A stretch of 64,000 bases of DNA from an uncultured Geobacteraceae bacterium (lineage in GTDB: Bacteria > Desulfobacterota > Desulfuromonadia > Geobacterales > Pseudopelobacteraceae), in contig CAIUSO010000127.1 of NCBI GenBank assembly GCA_903901875.1, positions 1 to 64,000 of the forward strand, given 5' to 3'. The notes beneath the pieces are model-generated. The model was not told the origin of the DNA. It worked only from the letters and a program-made list of their open reading frames with translations, and searched no databases. How positions within the stretch are numbered: the first letter of the stretch is position 1; each line of letters begins with the position of its first letter. Both the position numbers and the translations under genes were made by a program. This document shows, piece after piece, positions 5,795-15,700 of the stretch.

Positions 5795-7324
5795 TCAGCT
5801 GATGGTTATTTCAAACTGTTCCTGGTGGAAGCCGGGCTTGGCCCGTACGGTTATTCTCTTCTTGAATTTCTTTTCCAGCTCTTCAAGTCCACGCCGTTCT
5901 TCGTCATACAGCAGGTCGGCAACCTGGGGATGGACAGTGACGGTCGCCTTGGTCCCACGTATATCAAGCATTTCCCGTCGTAGTTCACGGAAGATTTCGT
6001 GGCAGACGGTTGTTTTTGATTTAATGTATCCACGCCCCTCACAGTAACTGCACGGTTCGCACATCATGCGGCTGATGTTCTCCCGCACCCGCTTCCGGGT
6101 CATTTCCACCAAACCGAGTTCGGAAATTTTCAGAATATTGGTTTTTGACTTGTCAGCTTTCAGAGCTTCTTCCAGCGCCCCGTAGACCTTTTCCCGATTA
6201 ACCTCTTTTTCCATGTCGATAAAGTCGATGATGATAATCCCGCCGATATTGCGGAGCCTGAGCTGGTAGGCTATCTCTTTGACCGCTTCCAGATTGGTTT
6301 TAAGGATGGTATCTTCCAGATTGTGCTTGCCGACAAAACGGCCCGTATTGACATCGACGGCACTTAGCGCTTCTGTCTGCTCAATGATGATATACCCGCC
6401 CGACTTCAGCCAGACCTTCCTGCCGAGGGCCCGGCTGATCTCCACCTCGAGGCCGTAATGGTCAAAAATCGGTTCCTCTTCATCGTACAACTCAATGGAA
6501 TATTTCATCTTTGAGGCAAATGTTGAGATGAAGTTGACGATACGGTCATAGTCAACCTGAGAGTCAACTACAATTTTATCCACCTGCTCGGTGACGATAT
6601 CGCGCACCACCTTTTGAACCACGTCAAGGTCCGAATGCAGCAGGGACGGCACCGCCGCTTTGGCCTGCCGACGGGAAATCTCTTCCCAGAGGGTCGAGAG
6701 ATACTGCATATCCGAGATAAGATCCTCTTCGCTTTTCCCTTCGGAAACCGTTCGGACGATGTACCCTGAGCCCGCCTTTTTCAGACGTTCCACGATCTCC
6801 CGAAGCCGCTCCCGCTCTTCTTCATCCTCGATGCGCCGGGAGATGCCGATGTGGTCAACGGTCGGCATATAGACCAAATGTCGCCCCGGCAGGGAGATGT
6901 GGGAGGTGATTCGGGCCCCCTTGGTGCCGAGTGGTTCCTTGGAAATCTGCACCAGCAGCTCCTGACCCTCCTGCAACAGATCCTCAATGGGGTGCAGGGG
7001 GCGGAAGTCAGGACGATCACTCCCCTCCTGTTCAGACGACGACGGTTCGTCGAATTTTTTGCTGCCGGCATAGAGAAGCGATTCGTATTCCTCAATGGCA
7101 TCAAACACATCGGCCACGTAGAGGAAGGCTGCTTTCTCCAGCCCTATGTCGACAAACGCGGCCTGCATGCCGGGCAATACCCTGATAACACGTCCTTTGT
7201 AAATGTTCCCCACGATCCCCTTTTCCCTGCTCCGTTCGATGTAGAGTTCGGCAATGGTACCGTTCTCAATCAACGCAATGCGGGTTTCGTGGGAAGCGGC
7301 ATTAATAACCAGCTCGGCTCCCAT
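5795..7324 (-). CDS. rng: Ribonuclease G / RNase E family endoribonuclease
   Basis: 509 residues, the usual size of RNase G. It cuts single-stranded RNA in rRNA maturation and mRNA decay. After an N-terminal strand (MGAELVINAASHETRIALIENG) comes an S1 RNA-binding domain (about 35-130) carrying a charged insertion (GSKKFDEPSSSEQEGSDRPD). The catalytic DNase I-like region has the metal-binding aspartates in SAVDVNTGRFVG and GGIIIIDFIDM. CEPCSYCEGRG provides the cysteines of the zinc link that holds dimers together. The ATG follows GGAGAAG. It lies downstream of the radical SAM gene with a 54-bp gap, an arrangement seen in related genomes, so the two are probably cotranscribed. Confidence 0.95.
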   Translation of the reverse strand: MGAELVINAASHETRIALIENGTIAELYIERSREKGIVGNIYKGRVIRVLPGMQAAFVDIGLEKAAFLYVADVFDAIEEYESLLYAGSKKFDEPSSSEQEGSDRPDFRPLHPIEDLLQEGQELLVQISKEPLGTKGARITSHISLPGRHLVYMPTVDHIGISRRIEDEEERERLREIVERLKKAGSGYIVRTVSEGKSEEDLISDMQYLSTLWEEISRRQAKAAVPSLLHSDLDVVQKVVRDIVTEQVDKIVVDSQVDYDRIVNFISTFASKMKYSIELYDEEEPIFDHYGLEVEISRALGRKVWLKSGGYIIIEQTEALSAVDVNTGRFVGKHNLEDTILKTNLEAVKEIAYQLRLRNIGGIIIIDFIDMEKEVNREKVYGALEEALKADKSKTNILKISELGLVEMTRKRVRENISRMMCEPCSYCEGRGYIKSKTTVCHEIFRELRREMLDIRGTKATVTVHPQVADLLYDEERRGLEELEKKFKKRITVRAKPGFHQEQFEITIS

Positions 7325-7378
7325 AATGATCTTCTCCAGATAAAATAGCGATATGTGTAAAACGAAACGTGAATAGTA

Positions 7379-9850
7379 TTAGTGGGCGAAGAGCACTTCC
7401 AGCTTTTCAATCCGGAGGTTATCCCCTCCGATAGCTTCATCACCCGATATGGCCCGGGCAAACTCCACCGGCTTGCCCCGTTTTGCCACCAGCTCAATGG
7501 TATGGCCTGCGGCTGAGAGGGAGACGATTTCCTGCCTCAAATCAACGGAGCGGGTCTCCCCTTTTTTGGTCCGATTGACGACATAGGTGTCATGTGCCAA
7601 AAATTGCACACATTTCTCAGCCAACAGTTCAGTGTCATAATTTTCCATGGTAATGCGATACCGTGTTGCCTCAATCAAGGTTGAGATGGAGGGTGCTTTC
7701 ATATCCACTTCAGCGGACTCCAGAATCCGCAGCCCTTGGGGAAGCACCCCATTGAGCCGCTCCTTGACTTCAGTGGCTGCAATGCCGGAGGCAACAAACA
7801 TATCCATATATTCCGCCTGTGACTCGACCCCCACCGAGGTGGCGGTGCCGAATGAAAAACGGGGATGGGGGTGAAAACCGAGCGAAAAGAGAATCGGCAC
7901 CCTGCCACGGCTGACGGCCCGGGTAAAGACGGTAATCAGCTCAAGATGGCTCAGGTAGCGCATAACGCCGGTTTTGGCGAAACGGAGCCGCATCCGGGCC
8001 GGAACCGGCTCTTGCATCCGAGTGTTGACCGGTGGGGGAAGTGGTGCCTGAACGGAGACCCGGTTGGTTACTTCCTGGAAATCACACACGCCGCAGGCAC
8101 TGCAACTGCCGTCGCGACAATCTTTCGTGCCCGCCTCTTCATGGGAACGGAGCCGCTCCGCCAACAGGTGCTCACGGGTGACACCGCAGTCAAGGTGATC
8201 CCAGGGGAGTACTTCATCCAGTTCCCGTCGGCGCAGATACCATTCCGGTGTTACGCCACATTCGGAGAAGGCCTGGAGCCAGAGCTTCAGGGAAAAGTGT
8301 TCGCGCCAGCCGTCAAAACGGCAGCCAAGCTCAACGGCCCGTATCAGTACCGGTGCGAGCCGCCGGTCGCCCCGGGCAAAAACCCCCTCCATGAACGACA
8401 GCGGCGCGTCCTGCCACTTGAATTTGAGCTTCTTTTTTTTCAGATCGCAATGGAGCTGATACTGAAGCTCGGTGGTTTGTTCCGTGGAGATTTGCGGTTC
8501 CCATTGAAACGGGGTATGGGCCTTGGGAACAAAGGTACTGACGGCTACATTCACGTCGCCCGACACTCCGCTCCCCTTGGCCTGATCCTTGACCTTGCGG
8601 GCCAGGGTGGCAATCTGGGCCACGTCGTCGTTGGTTTCGCCCGGCAGACCGATCATAAAGTAGAGTTTAATGAGTCTCCACCCGGCCTGATAGATTGCGG
8701 CGGCACCGGAAATGAGATTTTCTTCGGTGATTCCCTTGTTGATAACCCGCCGCATCCTCTCGCTCCCGGCCTCGGGGGCCAGGGTGAAGCCGGTTTTGCG
8801 AACTTTCTTTATTTCCTCGATCAGCTCACCGGACAGGCTGCCGACCCGCAGTGATGGCAGCGACACGGCCACCCGGTCTTCGGCATACCGGGACATCAGC
8901 TCGGTCACGAGGGGGGTTATGCAGGAATAATCACCGGTTGAGAGGGAGAGCAGCGATATTTCATCGTAACCGGTCGCCGTGAGGGATTGTTCCACCAGCG
9001 ACAGTATGGTTGCAGGAGAGCGTTCCCGTAATGGGCGGTACACATAGCCGGCCTGACAGAATCGGCAGCCACGGGTACAGCCACGGGCAATTTCCACCGC
9101 AACCCGGTCATGGATCGTCTTCATGAAGGGGACCACGGGGGAATCGGGATACGGGGCCGAATCCAGATCGGAGAGAAAGCGCCTCCGCACCGTGCTACGG
9201 GCCGGATCACGGGGAACAATCGCCGATATCGTGCCGTCAGGAGCGTATTCCGGCTCAAAGAAGGAGGGGATATAGACCCCTTCTATCAGGGAAAGTTTCT
9301 GCAGCAGCTCACTCCGGCTACTCCCCCGCTGCTTTGCCTCCCGGACTGCCAGGGCGATTTCAAGCACAGCTTCTTCACCATCCCCCAGCAGGACGGCATC
9401 AAAAAAGGGGGCCAACGGCTCAGGATTATAGGCACAGGGACCACCGGCAATGATCAGGGGAGATTTCTCGTCCCGATCGGCTGCCAGCAGTGGAATGCCC
9501 CCCAGCCGCAGCATGGTGAGAATGTTGGTATAGGAAAGTTCGTACTGGAGGGTGAAGCCGACGATATCGCACGCTGCCAAAGGGGTCGCCGTTTCCAGGG
9601 TGGCTAACGGCAGCGAGGCGGCGCACAGCTCCGCTTCCATGTCGGGCCAGGGAGCAAAAACCCGCTCCGCTGCAATGCCGTCAACGGCATTGAGGATGTG
9701 ATACAGAATGCGCAGGCCAAGGTGACTCATCCCCACTTCGTACACATCGGGAAAGGCCAACGCAAAGCGCAGATCAGCGCTTTGCTTGCGGATGGAGCCC
9801 ATTTCGCCCCCCATGTAGCGGGCAGGTTTTTCGACAGAGAGAAGATTCAT
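7379..9850 (-). CDS. B12-binding-type radical SAM protein fused to DUF2344 (TIGR03960/TIGR03936-like)
   Basis: 823 residues. The N-terminal ~200 residues resemble the cobalamin-binding-like domain of this family. CTRGCRFC near residue 260 supplies the three cysteines of the radical SAM 4Fe-4S cluster. A cysteine-rich patch (DCRDGSCSACGVCDF, near 580) may hold another metal centre. The last ~220 residues (MRLRFAKTGVMRYLSHLEL onward) form a DUF2344 domain. Members lie next to RNase G in many bacteria, and a role in RNA modification has been proposed; the reaction is not established. MNLLSVEKPARYMGGE is the family's usual start, although only a poor Shine-Dalgarno precedes it. Confidence 0.88.
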   Translation of the reverse strand: MNLLSVEKPARYMGGEMGSIRKQSADLRFALAFPDVYEVGMSHLGLRILYHILNAVDGIAAERVFAPWPDMEAELCAASLPLATLETATPLAACDIVGFTLQYELSYTNILTMLRLGGIPLLAADRDEKSPLIIAGGPCAYNPEPLAPFFDAVLLGDGEEAVLEIALAVREAKQRGSSRSELLQKLSLIEGVYIPSFFEPEYAPDGTISAIVPRDPARSTVRRRFLSDLDSAPYPDSPVVPFMKTIHDRVAVEIARGCTRGCRFCQAGYVYRPLRERSPATILSLVEQSLTATGYDEISLLSLSTGDYSCITPLVTELMSRYAEDRVAVSLPSLRVGSLSGELIEEIKKVRKTGFTLAPEAGSERMRRVINKGITEENLISGAAAIYQAGWRLIKLYFMIGLPGETNDDVAQIATLARKVKDQAKGSGVSGDVNVAVSTFVPKAHTPFQWEPQISTEQTTELQYQLHCDLKKKKLKFKWQDAPLSFMEGVFARGDRRLAPVLIRAVELGCRFDGWREHFSLKLWLQAFSECGVTPEWYLRRRELDEVLPWDHLDCGVTREHLLAERLRSHEEAGTKDCRDGSCSACGVCDFQEVTNRVSVQAPLPPPVNTRMQEPVPARMRLRFAKTGVMRYLSHLELITVFTRAVSRGRVPILFSLGFHPHPRFSFGTATSVGVESQAEYMDMFVASGIAATEVKERLNGVLPQGLRILESAEVDMKAPSISTLIEATRYRITMENYDTELLAEKCVQFLAHDTYVVNRTKKGETRSVDLRQEIVSLSAAGHTIELVAKRGKPVEFARAISGDEAIGGDNLRIEKLEVLFAH

Positions 9851-9867
9851 TAATTATTTTCAGTTCT

Positions 9868-9895
9868 TGTATAGGATTCAGACGGTCGTGTACAA
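9868..9895 (-). promoter_or_regulatory. Probable sigma70 promoter for the radical SAM-rng unit
   Basis: On the minus strand TTGTAC (9890-9895) and TATACA (9868-9873) are separated by 16 bp, just upstream of the gene starting at 9850. This gives a very short leader, in keeping with the weak ribosome-binding site. Confidence 0.45.
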
Positions 9896-9968
9896 TAGCA
9901 AAATGGCGCACTCTCTGCAAGGGAAATAGCCGTTTTTACCTCTATTTTCCCCTGAAGCGGCCTTCTGC

Positions 9969-9997
9969 TTGCACTTTGCCATCCAGATGCTTATCAT
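9969..9997 (+). promoter_or_regulatory. Probable sigma70 promoter for htpX
   Basis: TTGCAC (9969-9974) and TATCAT (9992-9997) are separated by 17 bp, about 50 bp upstream of the htpX start. It is divergent from the radical SAM promoter in the same 197-bp interval. Confidence 0.5.
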
Positions 9998-10047
9998 GCA
10001 GCCTGAATAGCCGTTCACGCCGGTAGCTGTTTCAGAAAGGGCACCAG

Positions 10048-10905
10048 ATGAATCTGCTCAAAACCACTGCACTGATGACACTTCTTACCCTGCTGCTGAT
10101 GCTGGTGGGGGGAGCAATTGGCGGCCAGGGAGGGATGATTGTCGCCTTTTTACTGGCAGGAGTCATGAACTTTGTCTCCTACTGGTTTTCTGACCGGATC
10201 GTACTGAGTATGTATGGAGCACAGCCCCTTGGCGAACGTGACAATCCACGCTTCTACCATCTGGTGAGGAATCTTGCTATTCGGGCGGGGCTGCCAATGC
10301 CTCAGCTGTATCTCATTGAGGATGACAGCCCGAACGCCTTTGCAACCGGGCGTAATCCCCAACATTCCGCCGTTGCGGCAACCACCGGTATCCTCCGATT
10401 ACTGACCGATGAAGAGCTCGCCGGAGTGATGGCCCATGAACTGGGCCATGTCAAAAACCGGGATATTCTGATTTCAACCATCGCAGCCACCTTTGCCGGG
10501 GCGATTACCTACCTGGCCCACATGGCCCAGTGGGGTGCCTTTTTCGGCGGAGGTCGCAGTGATGATGACGAGGGAGGGGGTGGAATTATCGGAATGCTGT
10601 TGATGGCCGTCCTTGCCCCGCTGGCCGCACTGCTGATACAGATGGCCATCTCCCGCTCACGTGAATTTGGAGCCGACTCGGCCGGAGCAGAGATCTGCGG
10701 AAACCCGCTCTCCCTGGCTCACGCCCTGCAAAAGCTGGAGAGAGTGAGTCAGCAGATTCCATTGAATGCCAATGCCGCTACCGCACATATGTTCATTGTC
10801 AACCCACTGACCGGAAGCACCATGATGTCCCTTTTCTCCACCCACCCCCCCATACCGGAGCGGGTGAGACGCCTGGAACAGCTCACGAGGAACCATGATT
10901 ATTAG
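10048..10905 (+). CDS. htpX: HtpX-like membrane zinc metalloprotease (M48B)
   Basis: 285 residues. An inner-membrane protease that degrades misfolded membrane proteins. Two N-terminal hydrophobic segments ([16 protein letters not shown] and [17 protein letters not shown]) precede the zinc motif [10 protein letters not shown] near residue 130. Another hydrophobic stretch ([21 protein letters not shown]) and [14 protein letters not shown], which supplies the third zinc ligand, follow. A GDDE-rich loop lies between. GAAAGGG precedes the ATG. It overlaps the next gene, rsmB, by 11 bp, indicating coupled translation in an htpX-rsmB-rpe unit. Confidence 0.93.
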   Translation: MNLLKTTALMTLLTLLLMLVGGAIGGQGGMIVAFLLAGVMNFVSYWFSDRIVLSMYGAQPLGERDNPRFYHLVRNLAIRAGLPMPQLYLIEDDSPNAFATGRNPQHSAVAATTGILRLLTDEELAGVMAHELGHVKNRDILISTIAATFAGAITYLAHMAQWGAFFGGGRSDDDEGGGGIIGMLLMAVLAPLAALLIQMAISRSREFGADSAGAEICGNPLSLAHALQKLERVSQQIPLNANAATAHMFIVNPLTGSTMMSLFSTHPPIPERVRRLEQLTRNHDY

Positions 10906-12271
10906 ACGCGTCCCCACCAGGGGCACCCACTCGGCCAATCCCCGACAGGCAGCTTTCGACACCCTGCTCCGCATCAAAAAAGAGGGGGGCTACGCCGACC
11001 GATTGATCGATAATGAGCTTTCTGGCGGTGCCCTTACCGGACCTGACCGGGGACTCTACGCCGAACTCGTGTTCGGCGTGCTACGTCGTCAAGGCACTCT
11101 TGACCATATCCTGCGGCAGCTTCTGGAAAAACCGATCATCGAACTGGACCCCCAGGCCCTGGTTATTCTCCGCCTTGGTCTCTACCAGATCACTTCACTG
11201 GACCGGATTCCCGAATCGGCGGCCGTTAACGAGGCGGTTAATCTTGCCAAAGTGAATACTCCTGGCACCAGTGGCCTGGTAAATGCCGTACTCCGCAATT
11301 ATCTGCGCCAACGTGACACCATGACGTTTCCCGACATGGCAACCTCCCCGGTGGCTGCCATCGCTGCCCTTCACTCCCAGCCGGAATGGATAGCTGAACA
11401 GTGGATCGATCAGCTCGGCATCGCCGAAGCAGCATCTCTGGCAGAAGCATCTTCCCAACCGCCGCCGCTTACCCTGCGGGTTAATACGCTCCGCACCGGC
11501 CGACAGGACCTTCTGGACGAATTCGAACATCACGGCATTACTGCCGCCCCCTGCCGCTTTTCAGCCGATGGTATCGCCGTCACCGGCCGCCACCTCATTA
11601 CCACACTGCCCGGCTTTGCCACCGGGCTCTTTGTGGTGCAGGATGAGGCATCCCAACTGGCAGGAACGCTGTTGGGAGCCGAACCGGGGGAGCGGATCTG
11701 GGATGCCTGCAGTGCCCCTGGCGGAAAAACCTGCCACCTTGCCCAGCAGATGGATGACCGGGGTGAGTTGATCGCAACGGACATCTCCCGGTCAAAGCTG
11801 ACCCTCGTTCAGGACAGCGCACGACGGCTCGGCATCACTACGGTGACCACGGCGGTGGCAGACCTGCATCAGCCGGATACGTTCCCGGAAGGTACCTTTG
11901 ACCGGATTCTGCTGGATGCACCCTGCTCCGGCCTCGGCGTCATCCGCCGTAATCCGGAGGCAAAATGGCGGCTTTTTTCCGGTGACGTCACCCGTCTGGC
12001 TGCGGTCCAGAAGATTCTACTTAAAAATGCCACCGCCAAATTAAACCGGGGAGGGACACTGCTCTACTCCACCTGTTCCACCTCCGAGGCTGAAAACGAG
12101 CTGGTGGTGGAGGACTTTCTCCTGCATAATCCGGCCTTCGTGCTGGAAGATCTCCGGGAGCTATTCCCCACTCTGGGAGAACTGATCGCCTTTTACGGCA
12201 TGTTCCGGGCCTGGCCACACCGGCATGGCATGGACGGTTTTTTTGCCGCACGAATTAAAAAAATAGCCTAA
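10895..12271 (+). CDS. rsmB: 16S rRNA (cytosine-967-C5)-methyltransferase RsmB
   Basis: 458 residues. Methylates C967 of 16S rRNA using S-adenosylmethionine. Residues ~15-145 form the NusB-like RNA-binding domain ([24 protein letters not shown]). The catalytic domain has the AdoMet motif [15 protein letters not shown] and two Cys motifs: [19 protein letters not shown] and [12 protein letters not shown], the pair of cysteines used by RNA m5C methyltransferases. Length and order match the Sun/RsmB family, and the NusB-like domain separates it from RsmF. The start inside htpX gives [12 protein letters not shown]. Confidence 0.93.
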   Translation: MIIRRVPTRGTHSANPRQAAFDTLLRIKKEGGYADRLIDNELSGGALTGPDRGLYAELVFGVLRRQGTLDHILRQLLEKPIIELDPQALVILRLGLYQITSLDRIPESAAVNEAVNLAKVNTPGTSGLVNAVLRNYLRQRDTMTFPDMATSPVAAIAALHSQPEWIAEQWIDQLGIAEAASLAEASSQPPPLTLRVNTLRTGRQDLLDEFEHHGITAAPCRFSADGIAVTGRHLITTLPGFATGLFVVQDEASQLAGTLLGAEPGERIWDACSAPGGKTCHLAQQMDDRGELIATDISRSKLTLVQDSARRLGITTVTTAVADLHQPDTFPEGTFDRILLDAPCSGLGVIRRNPEAKWRLFSGDVTRLAAVQKILLKNATAKLNRGGTLLYSTCSTSEAENELVVEDFLLHNPAFVLEDLRELFPTLGELIAFYGMFRAWPHRHGMDGFFAARIKKIA

Positions 12272-12288
12272 TTTCAAAGGAGTTCTCA

Positions 12289-12954
12289 ATGAAACGAATC
12301 GCACCTTCGATCCTCTCCGCAGACTTCTCCCGCCTCGGCGAAGAGATCAGAGCCGTCGAGGCGGCCGGCGCCGATTACATCCATATCGACGTGATGGATG
12401 GACACTTTGTCCCGAATATCACCATCGGCCCATTGATTGTGGAAGCGGCACGCAAAGTGACCACCCTGCCCCTTGATGTGCATCTGATGATCGAGCATCC
12501 CGACCGGTATATCCCCGATTTCGCCACCGCCGGTGCCGATATTATCGTGGTCCATGCCGAAGCAACCAACCACCTCCATCGCACGGTACAGCTGATCAAG
12601 TCATTGGGCAAACGTGCCGGAGTCTCCCTGAACCCGGCAACCCCCCTGAATGCCCTGGACCATATCATCGAAGATCTTGATCTCATACTGCTCATGACCG
12701 TTAACCCCGGTTTTGGCGGACAGAGTTTCATTGAGTCCTGTCTGCCGAAGATCCGCACCTTGCGTGCCATGCTCGACACCTGCGGCTCAGAGGCTGAACT
12801 CGAAGTTGATGGGGGGGTCAAGTCATCGAATATCGCGCGTATTTCCCACGCCGGTGCCGATGTGTTTGTCGCCGGAAGTGCCGTCTTCGGCGCGGCGGAT
12901 TATACGGCAACCATCACGGAAATGAAACGTCTGGCCCAGGAAACCCTGCTCTGA
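12289..12954 (+). CDS. rpe: Ribulose-phosphate 3-epimerase
   Basis: 221 residues, normal for the family. Interconverts ribulose 5-phosphate and xylulose 5-phosphate in the pentose phosphate pathway. The start [16 protein letters not shown], the metal and catalytic motifs [12 protein letters not shown] and [10 protein letters not shown], the phosphate-binding loop [11 protein letters not shown] and VDGGV are all present. AAAGGAG precedes the ATG, 17 bp after rsmB, so it is probably cotranscribed with htpX and rsmB. The functional call is secure. Confidence 0.96.
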   Translation: MKRIAPSILSADFSRLGEEIRAVEAAGADYIHIDVMDGHFVPNITIGPLIVEAARKVTTLPLDVHLMIEHPDRYIPDFATAGADIIVVHAEATNHLHRTVQLIKSLGKRAGVSLNPATPLNALDHIIEDLDLILLMTVNPGFGGQSFIESCLPKIRTLRAMLDTCGSEAELEVDGGVKSSNIARISHAGADVFVAGSAVFGAADYTATITEMKRLAQETLL

Positions 12955-13095
12955 CACATAAAATATCTGTTCACATGCAAATTACGTACGATAACCTGCA
13001 GATGCCCACGGTTCAGCCAGGCACCTGTCGGACTCCTGGAATAATTTTTTTTTATTAATTGAATTTTCAGGCCAGTTGGGCTAAAGTTTAAAACT

Positions 13096-14085
13096 ATGTC
13101 ATCAAGCGCACTTATCATAGATGATTCCGTGACCGTCCGGGAACAGATCATTAGAACTTTAGAATCGTTCAACCTTTTTTCGCGCTACTATGAAGCGGAA
13201 GACGGTCTTGAAGGATTTAAAAAACTGCTGTCATCTCCGGTAGATATCATTTTGTGTGACCTTGAGATGCCCCGTATTGACGGGTTCAAGTTTCTCAATA
13301 TGCTCAAGTCCCGTCCCGACCTCCAGGACGTTCCGGTCATCATTTTAACCGGGATGATTGACCGTGAGCGAAAAATCAAAGGGCTTGAACTGGGGGCCAG
13401 CGACTACATCACCAAGCCGTTCGACCATGAAGAGCTGGTGGCCCGGGTCAAGATTCATCTCAAGATCAAGAAATTGCAGGATGAACTGAAACGTTCCAAT
13501 GAGCTGCTTCTTGAACTCTCAAATACCGACCACCTGACCGGCCTCTTTAACCGGCGTTACATGATGGATGCGCTGGAAAAAGAAGTGCAGCGCAGTGCCA
13601 GGCGGGGGGGCAATCTGTCGTTGATTATTCTTGATATCGATCACTTCAAACTGGTTAACGATAATTTTGGCCATCTTCAGGGGGATGTGGTGCTGCAAAA
13701 GGTTGCCCTCCAGTTGCAGGGGGAATTACGTAACTATGACTGTGCGGCCCGTTATGGCGGAGAAGAGTTCGTGGCAATTCTGCCCGACTCCACTTTGCAG
13801 GAGGCACTGTTTGTGGCGGAACGTATCCGTCTCGCCATAGCAGGAACCCGCTTCAGCGGAACTCTGGCGGAGGTTCTCCTTACGGCAAGCCTTGGTGTAG
13901 CCAGCTTTTCTCCCGATCTCACCGTGGGGGTTGACGGTTTTATCAAACGGGCCGATGATGCTCTTTACCGGGCAAAGGCCAATGGGAGAAACCGCGTCGA
14001 TTTTTTCGACCCCGAATCCGCCACGGATGTGACCGACACGTTACGTGGTGGGACCACTGCCACTACCGTCATTCCATCCACGTGA
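13096..14085 (+). CDS. Response regulator with GGDEF domain (diguanylate cyclase)
   Basis: 329 residues. An N-terminal receiver (about 5-120) has the acidic pair IDD, phospho-acceptor CDLEMP and the lysine in ITKPF. A helical linker (KKLQDELKRSNELLLEL) leads to a GGDEF domain (about 160-310) with active-site YGGEEF. RNYD sits five residues before it, matching the RxxD inhibitory I-site, so product feedback is likely. It should make c-di-GMP when phosphorylated. No Shine-Dalgarno precedes the ATG, and the kinase partner is not adjacent. Candidate receptors for the product in this window are the two PilZ proteins. Confidence 0.92.
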   Translation: MSSSALIIDDSVTVREQIIRTLESFNLFSRYYEAEDGLEGFKKLLSSPVDIILCDLEMPRIDGFKFLNMLKSRPDLQDVPVIILTGMIDRERKIKGLELGASDYITKPFDHEELVARVKIHLKIKKLQDELKRSNELLLELSNTDHLTGLFNRRYMMDALEKEVQRSARRGGNLSLIILDIDHFKLVNDNFGHLQGDVVLQKVALQLQGELRNYDCAARYGGEEFVAILPDSTLQEALFVAERIRLAIAGTRFSGTLAEVLLTASLGVASFSPDLTVGVDGFIKRADDALYRAKANGRNRVDFFDPESATDVTDTLRGGTTATTVIPST

Positions 14086-14099
14086 AACGATAGAAACAG

Positions 14100-15548
14100 A
14101 TGAATTTCCTTATTACATTCCTTGCACTCTGCATCGCCCTGCTCTCGGGAACCTCCGTCGTTGCCGCAGCACCCTTCGGTAAAATCGAGACACTCCCCCT
14201 CTCGGAACGATGGTTCGGCATCTACCTGAACGGAGAACGTGTCGGTTTTTACCGCCAGCATATTGAGAAACATGAGGATGGCTACCGCATTGAGGGAAAC
14301 GGCAGCGTCCGCATGAAAGTGATGAATTTTTCCAAGGAAGCGTCAATGCGCGAGATCTACGTGGTCTCGAAGGGGTTGGCTCTCAAAACATTTGACGTGG
14401 AGCAAACGGTCAACGGCGCGGCATCCCACGTAAGCGGCAGAACCAGTGGCACGACCCTCCACCTCAAAAATGAGGCCAACGGCAAAACAAACGATAAAAC
14501 ACTCAAATATAAGGGTGAAGTATACCCAGGGCCGATGCTCAACTATTTCCCCCTGTTCCGGTCTCTTAACCCAGGTTCCCTCTATAAAATCCAGATGTTC
14601 GATCCGGAAGAACTCAAAATAAAGGACATCCAGATTACCGTGCTGGGTGAGTCTAAAACGTCGGAAGGAAAAAACGCCCTCAAGCTCCGTAACAACCTCT
14701 ATCCTTTTGTCACCAATGACATCTGGATAGACGAAGGAGGAAACACGCTTGAAGAGTCCGTTCGGGAAGGTTTGGTGATTACCCGCGCAGAGCGGCCGGA
14801 GGCTCTGGGCCATTTCATCAGTAACTGGGCGCTTGCCAAAAAAGACCTGATTTTTGACTTCAGCCTGGTACGCATTACGCCACCGATTAAGAATATCCAG
14901 AAACTGGCCGGGTTGTCGATCGAAGTCAGCAACTGGAATGATGCGGTTCCGCTGTTTCAGGAGGGGGGCCAGCGGGCCACGAAAGTTGGTGACGGACGGG
15001 TGCTCTTCAAAACGGGAACCCTGGCCCCGCCATCGCCGGTTTTATTGGAAGGATCAGTTTCAGAGGGTTTCTTGAAGCCGGCTGACAAGATTGAATCCGA
15101 CGCACCGGAAATCATCGCCACGGCACAGATGCTGACGGAAAAAATACCCCGCGACGTGGACCGGGCAAAGGCCCTGGCTGCCTGGACCGCAGAGTGGCTA
15201 AACGATACCATTGCCGATGGGGGGAGTGCCGTTGAAAGCTTCAAATTAAAAAGTGGAAACTGCCAGACCCACGCCCGCCTCTATACCGCGCTGGCCCGGG
15301 CAGCAGGCATTCCAACCCGCTTTGTTTCTGGTTTGGTCTATCTTGAGGGGAAAGGCTTTCTCTACCACAGCTGGGCGGAAAGTTATCTGGGAAACCGGTG
15401 GGTTTCAGTGGATCCCACCTACAATCAGCTTCCCGCTGACCCTACCCACCTGAAATTACTGGAAGGTCACCTTCCAGAGGATGTGGCACCGGTCATTGCC
15501 ATCATTGGCAGAATTAAAATGATGGTGCTGGATACGGCGTATCAGTAG
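14100..15548 (+). CDS. Secreted transglutaminase-like (papain-fold) protein
   Basis: 482 residues with a clear Sec signal (FLITFLALCIALLSGTSVVAAA). The long middle part resembles a beta-rich domain that reads as an 'MKVMNFSKEASMRE' outer-membrane-type substrate region; no named family was assigned to it. The C-terminal transglutaminase-like core has the full triad: Cys in SGNCQTHARLYTALARAAGIPTRFV, His in YHSWAE and Asp in SVDPTYNQ. Such domains act as peptidases or crosslinking enzymes; the substrate is unknown. It begins 14 bp after the GGDEF gene, so cotranscription is likely. Confidence 0.85.
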   Translation: MNFLITFLALCIALLSGTSVVAAAPFGKIETLPLSERWFGIYLNGERVGFYRQHIEKHEDGYRIEGNGSVRMKVMNFSKEASMREIYVVSKGLALKTFDVEQTVNGAASHVSGRTSGTTLHLKNEANGKTNDKTLKYKGEVYPGPMLNYFPLFRSLNPGSLYKIQMFDPEELKIKDIQITVLGESKTSEGKNALKLRNNLYPFVTNDIWIDEGGNTLEESVREGLVITRAERPEALGHFISNWALAKKDLIFDFSLVRITPPIKNIQKLAGLSIEVSNWNDAVPLFQEGGQRATKVGDGRVLFKTGTLAPPSPVLLEGSVSEGFLKPADKIESDAPEIIATAQMLTEKIPRDVDRAKALAAWTAEWLNDTIADGGSAVESFKLKSGNCQTHARLYTALARAAGIPTRFVSGLVYLEGKGFLYHSWAESYLGNRWVSVDPTYNQLPADPTHLKLLEGHLPEDVAPVIAIIGRIKMMVLDTAYQ

Positions 15549-15599
15549 GCGGTTACCGGATAATCGGTACGAAGTTGACAAGAAGAGGTAAATATCTCC

Positions 15600-15627
15600 T
15601 TGACCGTTTTGAAAAGTACTGTAGAAT
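15600..15627 (+). promoter_or_regulatory. Probable sigma70 promoter for the CheX-like gene
   Basis: TTGACC (15600-15605) and TAGAAT (15622-15627) lie 16 bp apart, giving a leader of roughly 65 nt before the ATG at 15701. An AATCT/AGATT mini-hairpin and a T run follow at about 15626-15645; the stem is too short for a confident terminator. Confidence 0.5.
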
Positions 15628-15700
15628 CTCTTGAGATTTTTTTTATAGACATTCAATTATTTCATACTCACTATATTTCTGTTATCGAAGGGAGAAAGCA

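Noticed and set aside
13017-13056. CCAGG...CCTGG followed by a T run after rpe as a terminator
   Set aside because: The stem is only five base pairs with a long loop and lies several bases from the T run.
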